From CAZJYT01 sp964550325 (lineage in GTDB: Bacteria > Patescibacteriota > Minisyncoccia > Minisyncoccales > CAZJYT01), in assembly GCA_964550325.1 (NCBI GenBank), contig CAZJYT010000005.1, forward strand, positions 1 to 37,119: a DNA stretch of 37,119 nt. Reading direction: 5' to 3'. Each line of letters opens with the position of its first letter. Positions within the stretch are counted from its first letter, which is position 1. Shown one piece after another: positions 16,056 to 24,310 of the stretch. Position numbers and translations under genes: made by a program. Below the pieces are notes generated by a model. It worked only from the letters and a program-made list of their open reading frames with translations. It did no database searches and was not told where the DNA came from.

Positions 16056-16772
16056 ATGTTTCTTCATTATCGCACCCAGGGCTTAATAATCAAAAGAGAA
16101 GATAGGGGAGAGGCAGACAGGATTTTTAATGTTTATACAAAGGACTTTGGGAAGATAGAGGTGTTGGGGAAAGGAATAAGAAAGATTGCTTCAAAATTGA
16201 AGTCTGGAATGGAACCTTTTTATCTATCAGAAATAGAATTTGTTCAAGGAAGAACCTATAAAACATTAACAGATACCATCTCTTTAGAAAGATTTCTCAA
16301 TATTAGAAGAAATCTCAAGAAATTGGCAGTGGTTTTTAAGGTCGCAGAGATCTTAGACTATTTTCTCAAAGAGGAGAAAGATGAAAGACTTTGGAAATTT
16401 TTAATTGACTGGTTTTATAGATTAAATTCTTCTTTAAATGTTTCCAAAATCTGGCTCTTTTATTATTTTTTTCTTTGGAATTTCTTCTCTATTTTGGGTT
16501 ATACTCCAGAGCTTTATTCTTGTGTAATTTGCCAGAAAAAGTTAAAAGAAGAGAAAAATTTTTTCCTTATGGAAGAAGGAGGGGTATCTTGCAAAAATTG
16601 TGCTTTAAAATTAAAATCTAAGAAAGAAATAAGCCCAGAAACTATTAAGATTTTAAGAATTATTTTAAGAGGAGATTTAGCTATTTTACAAAAAATAAAA
16701 TTTAATAATTCAATAAAAAAAGAGTTAAAAGAAGTTTCAGATGAGTATTTAATTTATTTTCAAGAATTATGA
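16056..16772 (+). CDS. recO: DNA repair protein RecO
   Basis: Loads RecA on SSB-coated single-stranded DNA together with RecR (RecFOR pathway). The protein has 238 residues from ATG 16056; a TTG one codon upstream is less likely. The N-terminal OB fold is recognisable from YRTQGLIIKREDRGEADRIF and KIEVLGKGIRK. The central helical region is followed by a zinc module, CVICQKKL and later CKNC (near 160-190). It starts 11 bp after the ileS stop with no Shine-Dalgarno and overlaps the next gene by 4 bp (ATGA), implying translational coupling. Confidence 0.9.
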   Translation: MFLHYRTQGLIIKREDRGEADRIFNVYTKDFGKIEVLGKGIRKIASKLKSGMEPFYLSEIEFVQGRTYKTLTDTISLERFLNIRRNLKKLAVVFKVAEILDYFLKEEKDERLWKFLIDWFYRLNSSLNVSKIWLFYYFFLWNFFSILGYTPELYSCVICQKKLKEEKNFFLMEEGGVSCKNCALKLKSKKEISPETIKILRIILRGDLAILQKIKFNNSIKKELKEVSDEYLIYFQEL

Positions 16773-18427
16773 AAAAAATAATAATCTTTCTTTTAATCCT
16801 CTCACTTTTAGGAGCTGTTTGGATTTATCAAAGGAATAAATATTCTAAGGGAGTGTTGCAATTTGAAATTTTAGGTCCTAAGAAGGTTGAGTTATTAGAA
16901 GAAGTGACTTATCTTGTGAGATACAAAAACGAGGGGAATTTTGCTTTAAAAGATGTAAAAGCTGTCTTTGAGTGTCCTGAGCATTCTTTATATTGTAAAA
17001 TTGAAGGAAAAGATGAATCTTTAGAAGATGAGAAAAGGTTAAGAAAAGAAATTTTTATAGGTTCTCTTTATCCAAAACAAGAAGGAAGTTTTGAAATCAA
17101 AACCAGGCTTTTAGGAAAGGAGAAAGAGATAAAGAAGGCAAAAGCTACTTTCTCTTTTAAACCCAAGAATTTAAAGGTGACCCATTCCTCATTTACTACT
17201 TTTACTAGTCAAATTGAAAAAGTCCCTTTAACATTTAACTTTAACCTCCCTTCCAGCTTAGAGGCTTCCCACAAAATTGATTTTTCTTTAGATTATTTTT
17301 CCACCCTTGATTATCCCTTATTTGATATTGGAATAAAAATTAAATACCCTCAAGGCTTTCAATTTTTAGAGGGGAGTCCAAAGACATTAGGAGAAAATTA
17401 TTTTGAAATCAATTCTCTTAATCCGGGATATGGAGGAAAAATAAAGGTAAAGGGGATTTTGGATGGAGAAGTAGGAGAGAAAAAAATCTTTACAGCCACT
17501 TTTGGCGTATGGAAAGAAGGAGAATACATTCCTTTAAAAGAAGTAACCAAAGCAGTAGAAATTATTAAGGTTTCTCTTTATGTTTCCCAATTAATTAATG
17601 GAAAAAAAGACTATATTGCCAATTTAGGTGAAATGCTTCATTACGAGATATACTTTAGAAATTTTACTTCTCAGCCCTTTAGAAAATTGACCTTGCTATG
17701 TAAATTGAAGGGAGAGCTCTTTGAACCAGGCAGTGTTACTATCCAAAGCGGTTCTTTTAATTCAAGTTCTAATATCATTTTGTGGACCTGGAAAGATACT
17801 TCTCAATTGGAATTTTTACCTCCAGGCGAAGAAGAAAAGATAGAATTTTGGGTAAAACTAAAAGATGCTCCTCCAAAAAGCACTGAAAATTTAATGATTA
17901 GCGATGAAATTTTCTTTAATCAAGAGAGTGCGGTAGAATTTTTCACCAAGGTTAATTCAAAATTGGTTTTAACCCAGACCGGAAAGATCCAAGATAGCTT
18001 TTTTCATTCCCCAGGTCCCCTTCCTCCAGTACCTAATGAAAAGAGTTATTACACTATCTTTTGGACAGCTGAAAATCTTTACAATCCTATGGCAGACATT
18101 AAGGTAAAGGCAAGACTCTCTCCTTTAGCAGAAATTACTAAAAATATCTATCCTCAGGATGCCATCTTTACTTATAGCTCTTCAACCAAAGAGATAGCCT
18201 GGGAGGTAGGAGAACTTAATCCTGGCCAAAAAGCCCAATTGGTATTTCAAGTAGTTTTTGATTCTTCGCTTTCTACTACCACTTCCACTTCTGTTCCCTC
18301 TGTCTTAATCTCTAAGGCTGAGATTTCAGGAAGGGATGAATGGACAAATCAAGAAATCTCTTCTTTCTCTTTTCCTCTTTCTACTTTTTTAAGCATTCTT
18401 CCAATGGATGAGGTGATGATAGAATAA
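16769..18427 (+). CDS. Membrane-anchored or secreted Ig-like/DUF11-like repeat protein
   Basis: A 552-residue protein with an N-terminal hydrophobic helix (KKIIIFLLILSLLGAVWIY, 2-20) acting as signal or anchor, and the remainder extracytoplasmic. The body is beta-rich with repeated 'Y..Y.N.G...L.D..' units (VTYLVRYKNEGNFALKDV near 47-64, LGEMLHYEIYFRNFTSQPF, YYTIFWTAENLYNPMADI), the pattern of DUF11/CARDB-type Ig-like domains. Pro/Ser/Thr-rich stretches occur near the C-terminus (SSLSTTTSTSVPS). No enzyme motif or C-terminal sorting signal is seen. It overlaps recO by 4 bp and precedes glyQS by 4 bp, an odd place for a surface protein but typical of compact genomes. Confidence 0.65.
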   Translation: MKKIIIFLLILSLLGAVWIYQRNKYSKGVLQFEILGPKKVELLEEVTYLVRYKNEGNFALKDVKAVFECPEHSLYCKIEGKDESLEDEKRLRKEIFIGSLYPKQEGSFEIKTRLLGKEKEIKKAKATFSFKPKNLKVTHSSFTTFTSQIEKVPLTFNFNLPSSLEASHKIDFSLDYFSTLDYPLFDIGIKIKYPQGFQFLEGSPKTLGENYFEINSLNPGYGGKIKVKGILDGEVGEKKIFTATFGVWKEGEYIPLKEVTKAVEIIKVSLYVSQLINGKKDYIANLGEMLHYEIYFRNFTSQPFRKLTLLCKLKGELFEPGSVTIQSGSFNSSSNIILWTWKDTSQLEFLPPGEEEKIEFWVKLKDAPPKSTENLMISDEIFFNQESAVEFFTKVNSKLVLTQTGKIQDSFFHSPGPLPPVPNEKSYYTIFWTAENLYNPMADIKVKARLSPLAEITKNIYPQDAIFTYSSSTKEIAWEVGELNPGQKAQLVFQVVFDSSLSTTTSTSVPSVLISKAEISGRDEWTNQEISSFSFPLSTFLSILPMDEVMIE

Positions 18428-18431
18428 AATT

Positions 18432-19754
18432 ATGGTAGATTCTTTAGAGAAAATTATTTCTTTTTGTAAAAGAAGAGGTTTCGTCTTTCAATCTTCTGAG
18501 ATTTATGGAGGTTTTAGCTCTTGCTATGATTTTGGACCTTTAGGCGTAGAGATGAAACTAAACATTAAAAAATTATGGTGGGAAGAAATGAGAAAAAACC
18601 ATGATAATATTTGGGGTTTAGATAGTGCTATTTTAATGTCTCCTAATGTTTGGATAGCCTCTGGACATTTGGGTGCAGGATTTGCTGATGAGTTAAAAGA
18701 GTGTAAAAGGTGTCATAAGAGATTTAAGGTAGACGAGGTTAGAGATAAGTGTCCCGAATGCGGAGGGGAGTTGAGTCAACCTAAAAGATTTAATTTAATG
18801 ATGAAGACCTTTGTAGGTCCGGTAGAAGAGAAGAGCTCTCTCAGTTATCTGAGAGCTGAGACTTGTCAGGGAATATATATAAATTTTTTAAATGTTCTGG
18901 AGTCAATGCGGTTGAAAATTCCCTTTGGGATTTGCCAAATAGGGAAAAGTTTTAGAAATGAGATTACTCCTAAAGATTTCATTTTCCGAACTAGAGAGTT
19001 TGAACAGATGGAGATGCAATGGTTTTGTAAGCCAGAATCCGCGAATGATTTTTTTGAATATTGGAAAAAAGAGAGGATAAAATGGTATTTAGAGTTAGGG
19101 ATAAAAAAAGAAAATTTAAGAGAAAAAGAAGTACCCAGAGAAAAAAGAGCCCATTATGCGAAAAGACAGGTAGATATTGAATACAGATTTCCTTTTGGAT
19201 GGAAAGAAATTGAGGGAATACATAATAGGGGAGATTGGGATTTATCTAATCATTCAAAATATTCTGGAGAGAATTTAGGCTATTATGATGAAAAAAAGAA
19301 AGAAAAATACTTTCCTTATGTAATTGAGACATCCACAGGAGTGGAAAGATGCTTTTTAGCTTTTTTGTGCCAAGGTTATGAAGAGATAAAAGGAGGGAGG
19401 ACGAAAACAACAAAGTCTACAAGAGAAAGTGAGATTTTATTAAAATTACACAAAAAGATAGCCCCTGTAAAAGTAGCAGTTTTTCCTTTGGTTAAAAATA
19501 AAAAAGAAATTGTAAATTTGGCAAAGAAGATATATCAACTATTAAAAAGTCATTTTGTAGCTGTTTATGATGAAACAGGTACTATTGGAAGAAGATACCG
19601 AAGAGTAGATGAAATAGGATGCCCTTTCGCTGTTACCGTTGATTTTGAGAGTTTAGAGAAGGAGGATGTTACTATTAGAGACCGTGATAGTATGGAACAG
19701 GAAAGAATAAAAATAAAAGATTTATTAAAGATTTTAAAAGAAAAATTAAATTAA
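18432..19754 (+). CDS. glyQS: Glycyl-tRNA synthetase, dimeric (alpha2) class II type
   Basis: Charges tRNA-Gly in one polypeptide, the alpha2 form rather than the alpha2beta2 glyQ/glyS form. The 440 residues include RRGFVFQSSEIYGGF at the N-terminus, a small zinc-like insert CKRCHKRFKVDEVRDKCPEC (~92-112), class II motif 2 FRNEITPKDFIFRTREFEQME, and motif 3 IETSTGVERCFLAFLC. The C-terminal ~100 residues (KIAPVKVAVFPLV onward) are the anticodon-binding domain. The ATG follows the upstream stop after a short AAAATT spacer with no Shine-Dalgarno. No tRNA-Gly lies in the window. Confidence 0.96.
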   Translation: MVDSLEKIISFCKRRGFVFQSSEIYGGFSSCYDFGPLGVEMKLNIKKLWWEEMRKNHDNIWGLDSAILMSPNVWIASGHLGAGFADELKECKRCHKRFKVDEVRDKCPECGGELSQPKRFNLMMKTFVGPVEEKSSLSYLRAETCQGIYINFLNVLESMRLKIPFGICQIGKSFRNEITPKDFIFRTREFEQMEMQWFCKPESANDFFEYWKKERIKWYLELGIKKENLREKEVPREKRAHYAKRQVDIEYRFPFGWKEIEGIHNRGDWDLSNHSKYSGENLGYYDEKKKEKYFPYVIETSTGVERCFLAFLCQGYEEIKGGRTKTTKSTRESEILLKLHKKIAPVKVAVFPLVKNKKEIVNLAKKIYQLLKSHFVAVYDETGTIGRRYRRVDEIGCPFAVTVDFESLEKEDVTIRDRDSMEQERIKIKDLLKILKEKLN

Positions 19755-19756
19755 AT

Positions 19757-20827
19757 ATGAAGCCAAAGGTTACTTTTCCAAGATGGGGCCACTACACTTT
19801 AGCCTTTGAGTTTTTAATAAAAAAATTAGGTGGAAAGGCTATAATCCCTGAAAATACTACTCCTCAAATGATTTCAGAAGGAGCAAGGGTTTCTCCTGAA
19901 ATGTATTGCTTCCCCCTTAAGGCGAATTTAGGTAATTATTTAAAAGCAATTGAAATGGGGGCTGAGATAATCTTAATGGTTACTTCTTGTGGTTCTTGTA
20001 GATTGAGATATTATGGAATGGTCCAGGAGAAGATTTTGAGAGATTTGGGGAAAAAGGTTCAATTTATTATTTTTGATCAAAATCCCAAGGAAGTTTATCT
20101 GACCCTAAGAAAGCTTTTTAAAAAGTCTTTTTTTGAAATTGGCAAGGCTCTTTTTCAATTTTGGCAGAGAATAAAGCTAATTGAAGAGATTGAGAAGATA
20201 AGTTGGAAACTAAGACCCAGGGAGATTATAAAAGGAGAAACTGATAGGATTTTTAGAGAGAGTTTAGAAAAAATGAGAGAAGAGAAAAAACCCCTTTCTT
20301 TATTAAAAAAAGAGATATTTTCAGAATTTTCTAAAATTAAAATTGAAAAAGGAAAAAAAGTTCCAAGAGTGGGAATTGTGGGAGAAATTTTTATGGCTTG
20401 CGAACCATCATTAAATTTTGATATAGAGAAAAAATTGGGAAATTTAGGAGTAGAGGTTCAAAAAGAAGTTTTACTTTCTTATCATCTAACTAAAAAGATT
20501 TTTTTAAGAGATTTTTTTATGGAAAAAAAGGTGAAAGATTATCTGGGATCAAGGGTTGGTGGTCATGGTATGGATGCAGTATATGAGATGTTAAAATATA
20601 TAAAAGAAGGGATGGATGGTGTAGTCCAGATTTTGCCCTTCAGTTGTATGCCAGAGGTAACAGTAAGGCCCATCTTAGAGAGAATTCATCAGAAGAAGAA
20701 GGTGCCCTTTCTCTCGCTTTCAATTGATGAACAGATAGCTGAAGCAGGATTTAATACTCGTTTGGAGGCTTTTGTAGATGTAGTAGAGAGTTATTTTAAA
20801 AATTCCCATAAGGATAAATTGACATAA
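19757..20827 (+). CDS. 2-hydroxyacyl-CoA dehydratase / CoA-protein-activase-like (DUF2229-type) protein
   Basis: Resembles the HgdB/DUF2229 group associated with 2-hydroxyacyl-CoA dehydratases and their activators, which carry Fe-S clusters. The conserved cysteines are visible: MYCFPLKANLGN (~50-61), TSCGSCRLRYYG (~78-89), GEIFMACEPSLNFDI (~210-224) and LPFSCMPEVTVRP (~295-307), consistent with a 4Fe-4S ligand set. The protein has 356 residues, soluble, with no signal peptide. It starts 2 bp after glyQS. No partner dehydratase subunit or separate activator ATPase is visible nearby, so it could be a stand-alone redox protein of unknown substrate. The family call is moderate; function is open. 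Confidence 0.7.
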   Translation: MKPKVTFPRWGHYTLAFEFLIKKLGGKAIIPENTTPQMISEGARVSPEMYCFPLKANLGNYLKAIEMGAEIILMVTSCGSCRLRYYGMVQEKILRDLGKKVQFIIFDQNPKEVYLTLRKLFKKSFFEIGKALFQFWQRIKLIEEIEKISWKLRPREIIKGETDRIFRESLEKMREEKKPLSLLKKEIFSEFSKIKIEKGKKVPRVGIVGEIFMACEPSLNFDIEKKLGNLGVEVQKEVLLSYHLTKKIFLRDFFMEKKVKDYLGSRVGGHGMDAVYEMLKYIKEGMDGVVQILPFSCMPEVTVRPILERIHQKKKVPFLSLSIDEQIAEAGFNTRLEAFVDVVESYFKNSHKDKLT

Positions 20828-20853
20828 AATATTACATTTGCTAATATTCCATT

Positions 20854-21054
20854 ATGAAAATTGAAAAATTTATTAAAAAGGTGGGTGGTTTCTTAAGAGA
20901 GTCGTGGATGGAATTAAAAAAAGTAAGCTGGCTGGATAGTGAGAGAGCAATTCAATACACAATAGTGGTTATTGTCATTACTTTAAGTGTTGCTCTATTT
21001 TTAGGAATTTTAGATTATTTACTTAATTTTTTCTTAAGAAAATTTGTTATCTGA
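20854..21054 (+). CDS. secE: Preprotein translocase subunit SecE
   Basis: Essential small subunit of the SecYEG channel. It has 66 residues: an amphipathic N-terminal helix with the SecE signature (FLRESWMELKKVSWLDSE, 13-30) and one membrane helix (IQYTIVVIVITLSVALFLGI, 33-52). It is short, single-spanning, as in most bacteria. It begins the classical secE-nusG-rplK order, with 9 bp to nusG. Confidence 0.95.
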   Translation: MKIEKFIKKVGGFLRESWMELKKVSWLDSERAIQYTIVVIVITLSVALFLGILDYLLNFFLRKFVI

Positions 21055-21063
21055 TAATAAAAA

Positions 21064-21609
21064 ATGCCCAAGCAAAAACTTCCCCAAGAGAAAAAATGGT
21101 ATGTAATTCATACTTATTCTGGTTATGAAGAAGCAGTAGCAAAAGCTCTTCGTCAGAGAGTGGAGACCTTTGGGTTAAAAGATAAGATTTTCAATATTAT
21201 TGTTCCCAAGGAAAAGAAAATAAAAATCAAAAATGGGAAAAGAAAAATTGTAGAAGAGAAAATTTATCCAGGTTATATTTTGATTGAGATGATAGTGACT
21301 GATGAGTCATGGTATATAGTAAGAAATACTCCTAATGTTACTGGTTTTGTAGGAGCAGGTACTACTCCTTTGGCTATTTCAAATGAAGAAATTGAGATTT
21401 TGAAAAAGAGAATTTCTCAAGAAGAGCCGGAGTATAAAATTACAGTAAAAATAGGAGACCCAGTCCAGATTATTGATGGTCCATTTAAGGATTTCGACGG
21501 AAAGGTTTGTGAAATTGACGAAAAAAGGGGAAAGATAAAGGTCTTAATAAATATTTTAGGAAGAGAGACGCCAGTGGAATTGGATTCCTTACAAATCAAG
21601 AAGCTTTAA
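21064..21609 (+). CDS. nusG: Transcription termination/antitermination factor NusG
   Basis: Binds RNA polymerase as an elongation factor and links transcription to Rho or the ribosome. 181 residues: NGN domain (KWYVIHTYSGYEEAVAKAL near 11-29; YPGYILIEM; VRNTPNVTGFVG) followed by a KOW domain (GDPVQIIDGPFKDFDGKV near 137-154). It lies between secE and rplK with 4 bp to rplK, the conserved bacterial arrangement. Confidence 0.97.
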   Translation: MPKQKLPQEKKWYVIHTYSGYEEAVAKALRQRVETFGLKDKIFNIIVPKEKKIKIKNGKRKIVEEKIYPGYILIEMIVTDESWYIVRNTPNVTGFVGAGTTPLAISNEEIEILKKRISQEEPEYKITVKIGDPVQIIDGPFKDFDGKVCEIDEKRGKIKVLINILGRETPVELDSLQIKKL

Positions 21610-21613
21610 TTTT

Positions 21614-22039
21614 ATGCCAAAAAAAATTAAAAAAATCATTAAGTTACAAATATCGGCGGGAAAGGCTACTCCTGCTCCTCCAGTGGGTCCAGTTTTGGCT
21701 CCTTATGGGTTAAATATTGGAGAATTCTGTAAAAGATTTAATGATTTAACAAGAGATAAAGAGGGATTTATTATTCCGGTGGAAGTGATAATTTATGAAG
21801 ATAGAACCTATGATTTAAAATTGAAACAACCTCCCACTTCTGAACTAATAAAAAAGGCTCTTTCTATTGAAAAGGGCTCTGGCAAGCCAAATCAAAAGAA
21901 GGTAGGAAAACTTACCAAGGCTCAATTAAGAGAAATTGCTACAAAAAAGCTCCCTGATCTAAATACCAATGACATTGAGAAAGCAATGAGAATTGTTGCT
22001 GGTACTGCCAAACAAATGGGGGTGGAAATCGTTGATTAA
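21614..22039 (+). CDS. rplK: 50S ribosomal protein L11
   Basis: Ribosomal stalk-base protein contacting 23S rRNA and elongation factors. The 141 residues are full length: IKLQISAGKATPAPPVGPVL at the N-terminus with the proline pair of the factor-binding domain, and the C-terminal RNA-binding domain ending DIEKAMRIVAGTAKQMGVEI. Normally rplA (L1) follows in bacteria; here dcd follows 3 bp later, so the usual rplKA pair is split or L1 is lost in this lineage. Confidence 0.97.
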   Translation: MPKKIKKIIKLQISAGKATPAPPVGPVLAPYGLNIGEFCKRFNDLTRDKEGFIIPVEVIIYEDRTYDLKLKQPPTSELIKKALSIEKGSGKPNQKKVGKLTKAQLREIATKKLPDLNTNDIEKAMRIVAGTAKQMGVEIVD

Positions 22040-22042
22040 AAT

Positions 22043-22594
22043 ATGGTTTTATCTGATAGAGAAATTAAAGAATATGTAAAAAGATATCAAATGATTTCTC
22101 CTTTTCAGTCTTTTTTATATAAAAAAGGAAAAATCTCCTTTGGACTTTCTTCTTATGGGTATGATTTTAGAATTGCTGATGAATTTAAGATCTTTACCAA
22201 TGTGAATAATGCAGTAGTAGATCCTAAAAATTTTGATCCCAAATCTTTTGTTGATTTTAAGGGTAAGGTTTGTATTATTCCTCCCAACTCTTTTGTTTTA
22301 GGGAGAAGTATTGAATATTTTAGAATTCCACGGGATGTTTTGGGGGTCTGCTTGGGGAAGTCTACTTATGCCAGGTGTGGAATTATCGTAAATGTTACTC
22401 CCTTAGAACCGAGGTGGGAAGGTTATGTCACCGTGGAAATATCAAATACTACTCCTTTACCAGCTAAGATTTATGCAGGAGAAGGAATTTGTCAGGTAAT
22501 TTTTATTAAAGGGAGTAAGATTTGTAAGATTTCTTATGAAGACCGGAAAGGGAAATATCAAAAGCAAAAGGGATTAACCCTGCCAAAGGTATAA
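22043..22594 (+). CDS. dcd: dCTP deaminase (dUTPase superfamily)
   Basis: Deaminates dCTP to dUTP, feeding dTMP synthesis. The 183 residues are typical. Family motifs: SSYGYDFRIA (~38-47), LGKSTYARCGIIVNVTPLEP (~110-129) and EGYVTVEISNTTPLPAKIYAGEG with the catalytic Glu. A bifunctional form that also hydrolyses dUTP to dUMP exists in some archaea and bacteria; no separate dut gene is seen in the window, so this is worth considering. The gene follows rplK by 3 bp and is separated from tmk by palindromic element B. Confidence 0.92.
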   Translation: MVLSDREIKEYVKRYQMISPFQSFLYKKGKISFGLSSYGYDFRIADEFKIFTNVNNAVVDPKNFDPKSFVDFKGKVCIIPPNSFVLGRSIEYFRIPRDVLGVCLGKSTYARCGIIVNVTPLEPRWEGYVTVEISNTTPLPAKIYAGEGICQVIFIKGSKICKISYEDRKGKYQKQKGLTLPKV

Positions 22595-22609
22595 ATGAAA
22601 TGTCTTATT

Positions 22610-22840
22610 CTTGCCAATTCAGTAACAACTCATAATAATTTCTTTTCTGAGGCATCTTGCCTCGGGGAGCACGGAGTCGCCGTAAGTACTGAAATAGAGA
22701 GTTTATTTCACAGGCGCTCCTATACCTCGCCGAGCCTTACAAAGTCCCTTCTGAAATACAATCTTTCTCTCGGGCTCAGCTCTTGGTATGCTCCCCGAGA
22801 CAAGATGCCTCTACTAATTCGTTACCAAAATGGTTAGCAA
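22610..22840 (-). repeat. Long palindromic element, copy B (inverted relative to A and C)
   Basis: Reverse-complement copy of the ~230 bp element; core 22649-22811. It begins 15 bp after the dcd stop and ends 6 bp before the tmk ATG. The 23 bp inner arms pair fully if one G-T pair is allowed. A spurious 80-codon frame running through it (22595-22837) is repeat sequence, not a gene. Confidence 0.9.
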
Positions 22841-22846
22841 ATATAA

Positions 22847-23494
22847 ATGAAAAAAAATAAATATCCAGGACAATTTATTGTCTTTGAAGGATTAGATGGT
22901 TCTGGTAAATCTACCCAGGTGACTCTTTTGGATAGATTCTTAAGGGAAAAGACAAAAAAGGTTCATTGTACAGCAGAACCTACACAATATCTAATTGGAG
23001 GATTGATTAAAAGTTGGATTGCTCAAGATTGGAAGAGTTCTCCCGATTGTTTGCAACTTTTATTTGCAGCAGATAGAGCCTATCATTTAGAAAAGGAAAT
23101 CATTCCTTTATTAAAGAAAGGGGTGACCGTAATTTGTGACAGATATTTATTTTCCAGTTTGGCTTACGGAAGCTTGGATTTAGACTTTAATTGGCTTTTG
23201 AAAATTAATGAGAAGTTTGTTTTACCTGATATTACTTTTTTTTTAGATGTTTCACCTACAGTTTGTATTGAAAGAATGAAAAAAGAAAGATTTTCAATTG
23301 AATTATTTGAGAAAAAAGAAAAATTAGAAAAGGCAAGAAAAAATTTCCTGAAATTAAAAGAAAAATTTGATAATTTTTATATCATAGATGGAGAGAAAAA
23401 GATTAAAGAGGTTTTTGAGAAAATAAAAAAAATTTCAGAAAGACTTACTATAAGTGATTACAGCGATAGAGAAATTGTGAGATTCGACGATTAA
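22847..23494 (+). CDS. tmk: Thymidylate kinase
   Basis: Phosphorylates dTMP to dTDP. 215 residues with P-loop FEGLDGSGKST (13-23), the dTMP-binding CDRYLFSSLAYGSLD (~97-111) and a lid region KKERFSIELFEKKEKL (~145-160). The last ~16 residues (LTISDYSDREIVRFDD) are encoded by an inverted-repeat tract that begins at 23453 and extends past the stop, so the tail is probably repeat-derived rather than conserved. It starts 6 bp after element B with no Shine-Dalgarno. With dcd and thyX it forms a dTMP supply group. Confidence 0.94.
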   Translation: MKKNKYPGQFIVFEGLDGSGKSTQVTLLDRFLREKTKKVHCTAEPTQYLIGGLIKSWIAQDWKSSPDCLQLLFAADRAYHLEKEIIPLLKKGVTVICDRYLFSSLAYGSLDLDFNWLLKINEKFVLPDITFFLDVSPTVCIERMKKERFSIELFEKKEKLEKARKNFLKLKEKFDNFYIIDGEKKIKEVFEKIKKISERLTISDYSDREIVRFDD

Positions 23495-23540
23495 TGATTA
23501 AATAGTATCACCGTAATCATAAATAATCGTTGTAATCATT
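23453..23540. repeat. Inverted repeat spanning the tmk 3' end
   Basis: AGTGATTACAGCGAT (23453-23467) is mirrored by ATCGTTGTAATCATT (23526-23540), 13 of about 15 positions complementary, with further GATTAATGATTA/CCGTAATCATAAAT words between. The left arm lies inside the tmk coding region and the right arm lies in the gap to the next gene. The remaining bases to 23589 are AT-rich with nothing recognisable. Confidence 0.55.
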
Positions 23541-23589
23541 ATAATAATAATATTATACAAGGTCGCAATTACTAAAATTTTAAAATCTT

Positions 23590-24303
23590 ATGAGAAATAG
23601 AGAAAAACTTCCTCAAAAAAGAGAAATACAACCAGAAAAAATAGAGGAAAAAGAAAAGATTTTGAAAGAAATAGCAGAAAAGACAGCAGAGGTGGCAAGA
23701 GAATCACCTGGTATGGAATCTTTTGATTTTTCTGAAGAGGAGATTGAAAATGAGGAAAAGATAATAGAAAAAGAAGGGGCAAATCAATTTTTTCTTTCAG
23801 AAGCTAAAGTAGAAAGTGGCAAAATTGAGATTAAAACAGAGAAAGGAATAAATAGATTTGATGGTTCAGATATAGGAGTAGAGGAAGGAGAGATAAAAGT
23901 GGATTCAGTTATAAACATTGGAGATTTTTCTGGAATGGAAGTAAGAGGAAAAGGAAACGAAATTCTATTTTTAAGAGAAACAAACACTGTTGATCTTTCA
24001 GGTATAGAAGGAGAGGTTAGAAAGATTAAAAAAGGGAAAGAAGAAAAGATTGGAGAGTTAACAGTGAAAATTGATAAAGGAGCGATAAATGGAGATTTTA
24101 GTGGCGCTAAAGGGCTAAAAGTTTTAAAAGTGGAGGGTATAATGAAGGAAGCTGATTTTAGTGGTATAAATGTAGATACTCTTGATCTTACTAACTTTAA
24201 AGCTGAAATCATTGATCTTAGTGATGCTCATTATAAAGAAATTCGAGGAGATTTAAAGAAATTTAAGAAGGTAGAAGGGGTTCAAAGAGCAGAGGAAGGT
24301 TAA
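23590..24303 (+). CDS. Hypothetical protein with D-F/L-S-G beta-repeats (237 aa)
   Basis: Unrecognised. The N-terminal ~60 residues are Lys/Glu-rich helix. From ~75 the protein becomes beta-like with a recurring D[FL]SG turn spaced roughly 20-30 residues apart: GDFSGMEV, VDLSGIEGEV, GDFSGAKGLK, ADFSGINVDT, then DLTNFKA and IDLSDAHYK. This spacing suggests a beta-solenoid or pentapeptide-like stack. There is no signal peptide, membrane helix or cysteine. The start ATG is 95 bp after tmk, and the stop is 7 bp before thyX. It lies inside a nucleotide/translation operon, but context does not reveal its job. Confidence 0.6.
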   Translation: MRNREKLPQKREIQPEKIEEKEKILKEIAEKTAEVARESPGMESFDFSEEEIENEEKIIEKEGANQFFLSEAKVESGKIEIKTEKGINRFDGSDIGVEEGEIKVDSVINIGDFSGMEVRGKGNEILFLRETNTVDLSGIEGEVRKIKKGKEEKIGELTVKIDKGAINGDFSGAKGLKVLKVEGIMKEADFSGINVDTLDLTNFKAEIIDLSDAHYKEIRGDLKKFKKVEGVQRAEEG

Positions 24304-24310
24304 AATTTTT

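Noticed and set aside
22595..22837. 80-codon open frame between dcd and tmk
   Set aside because: It lies almost wholly inside palindromic element B; the translation is repeat sequence with no gene-like character.
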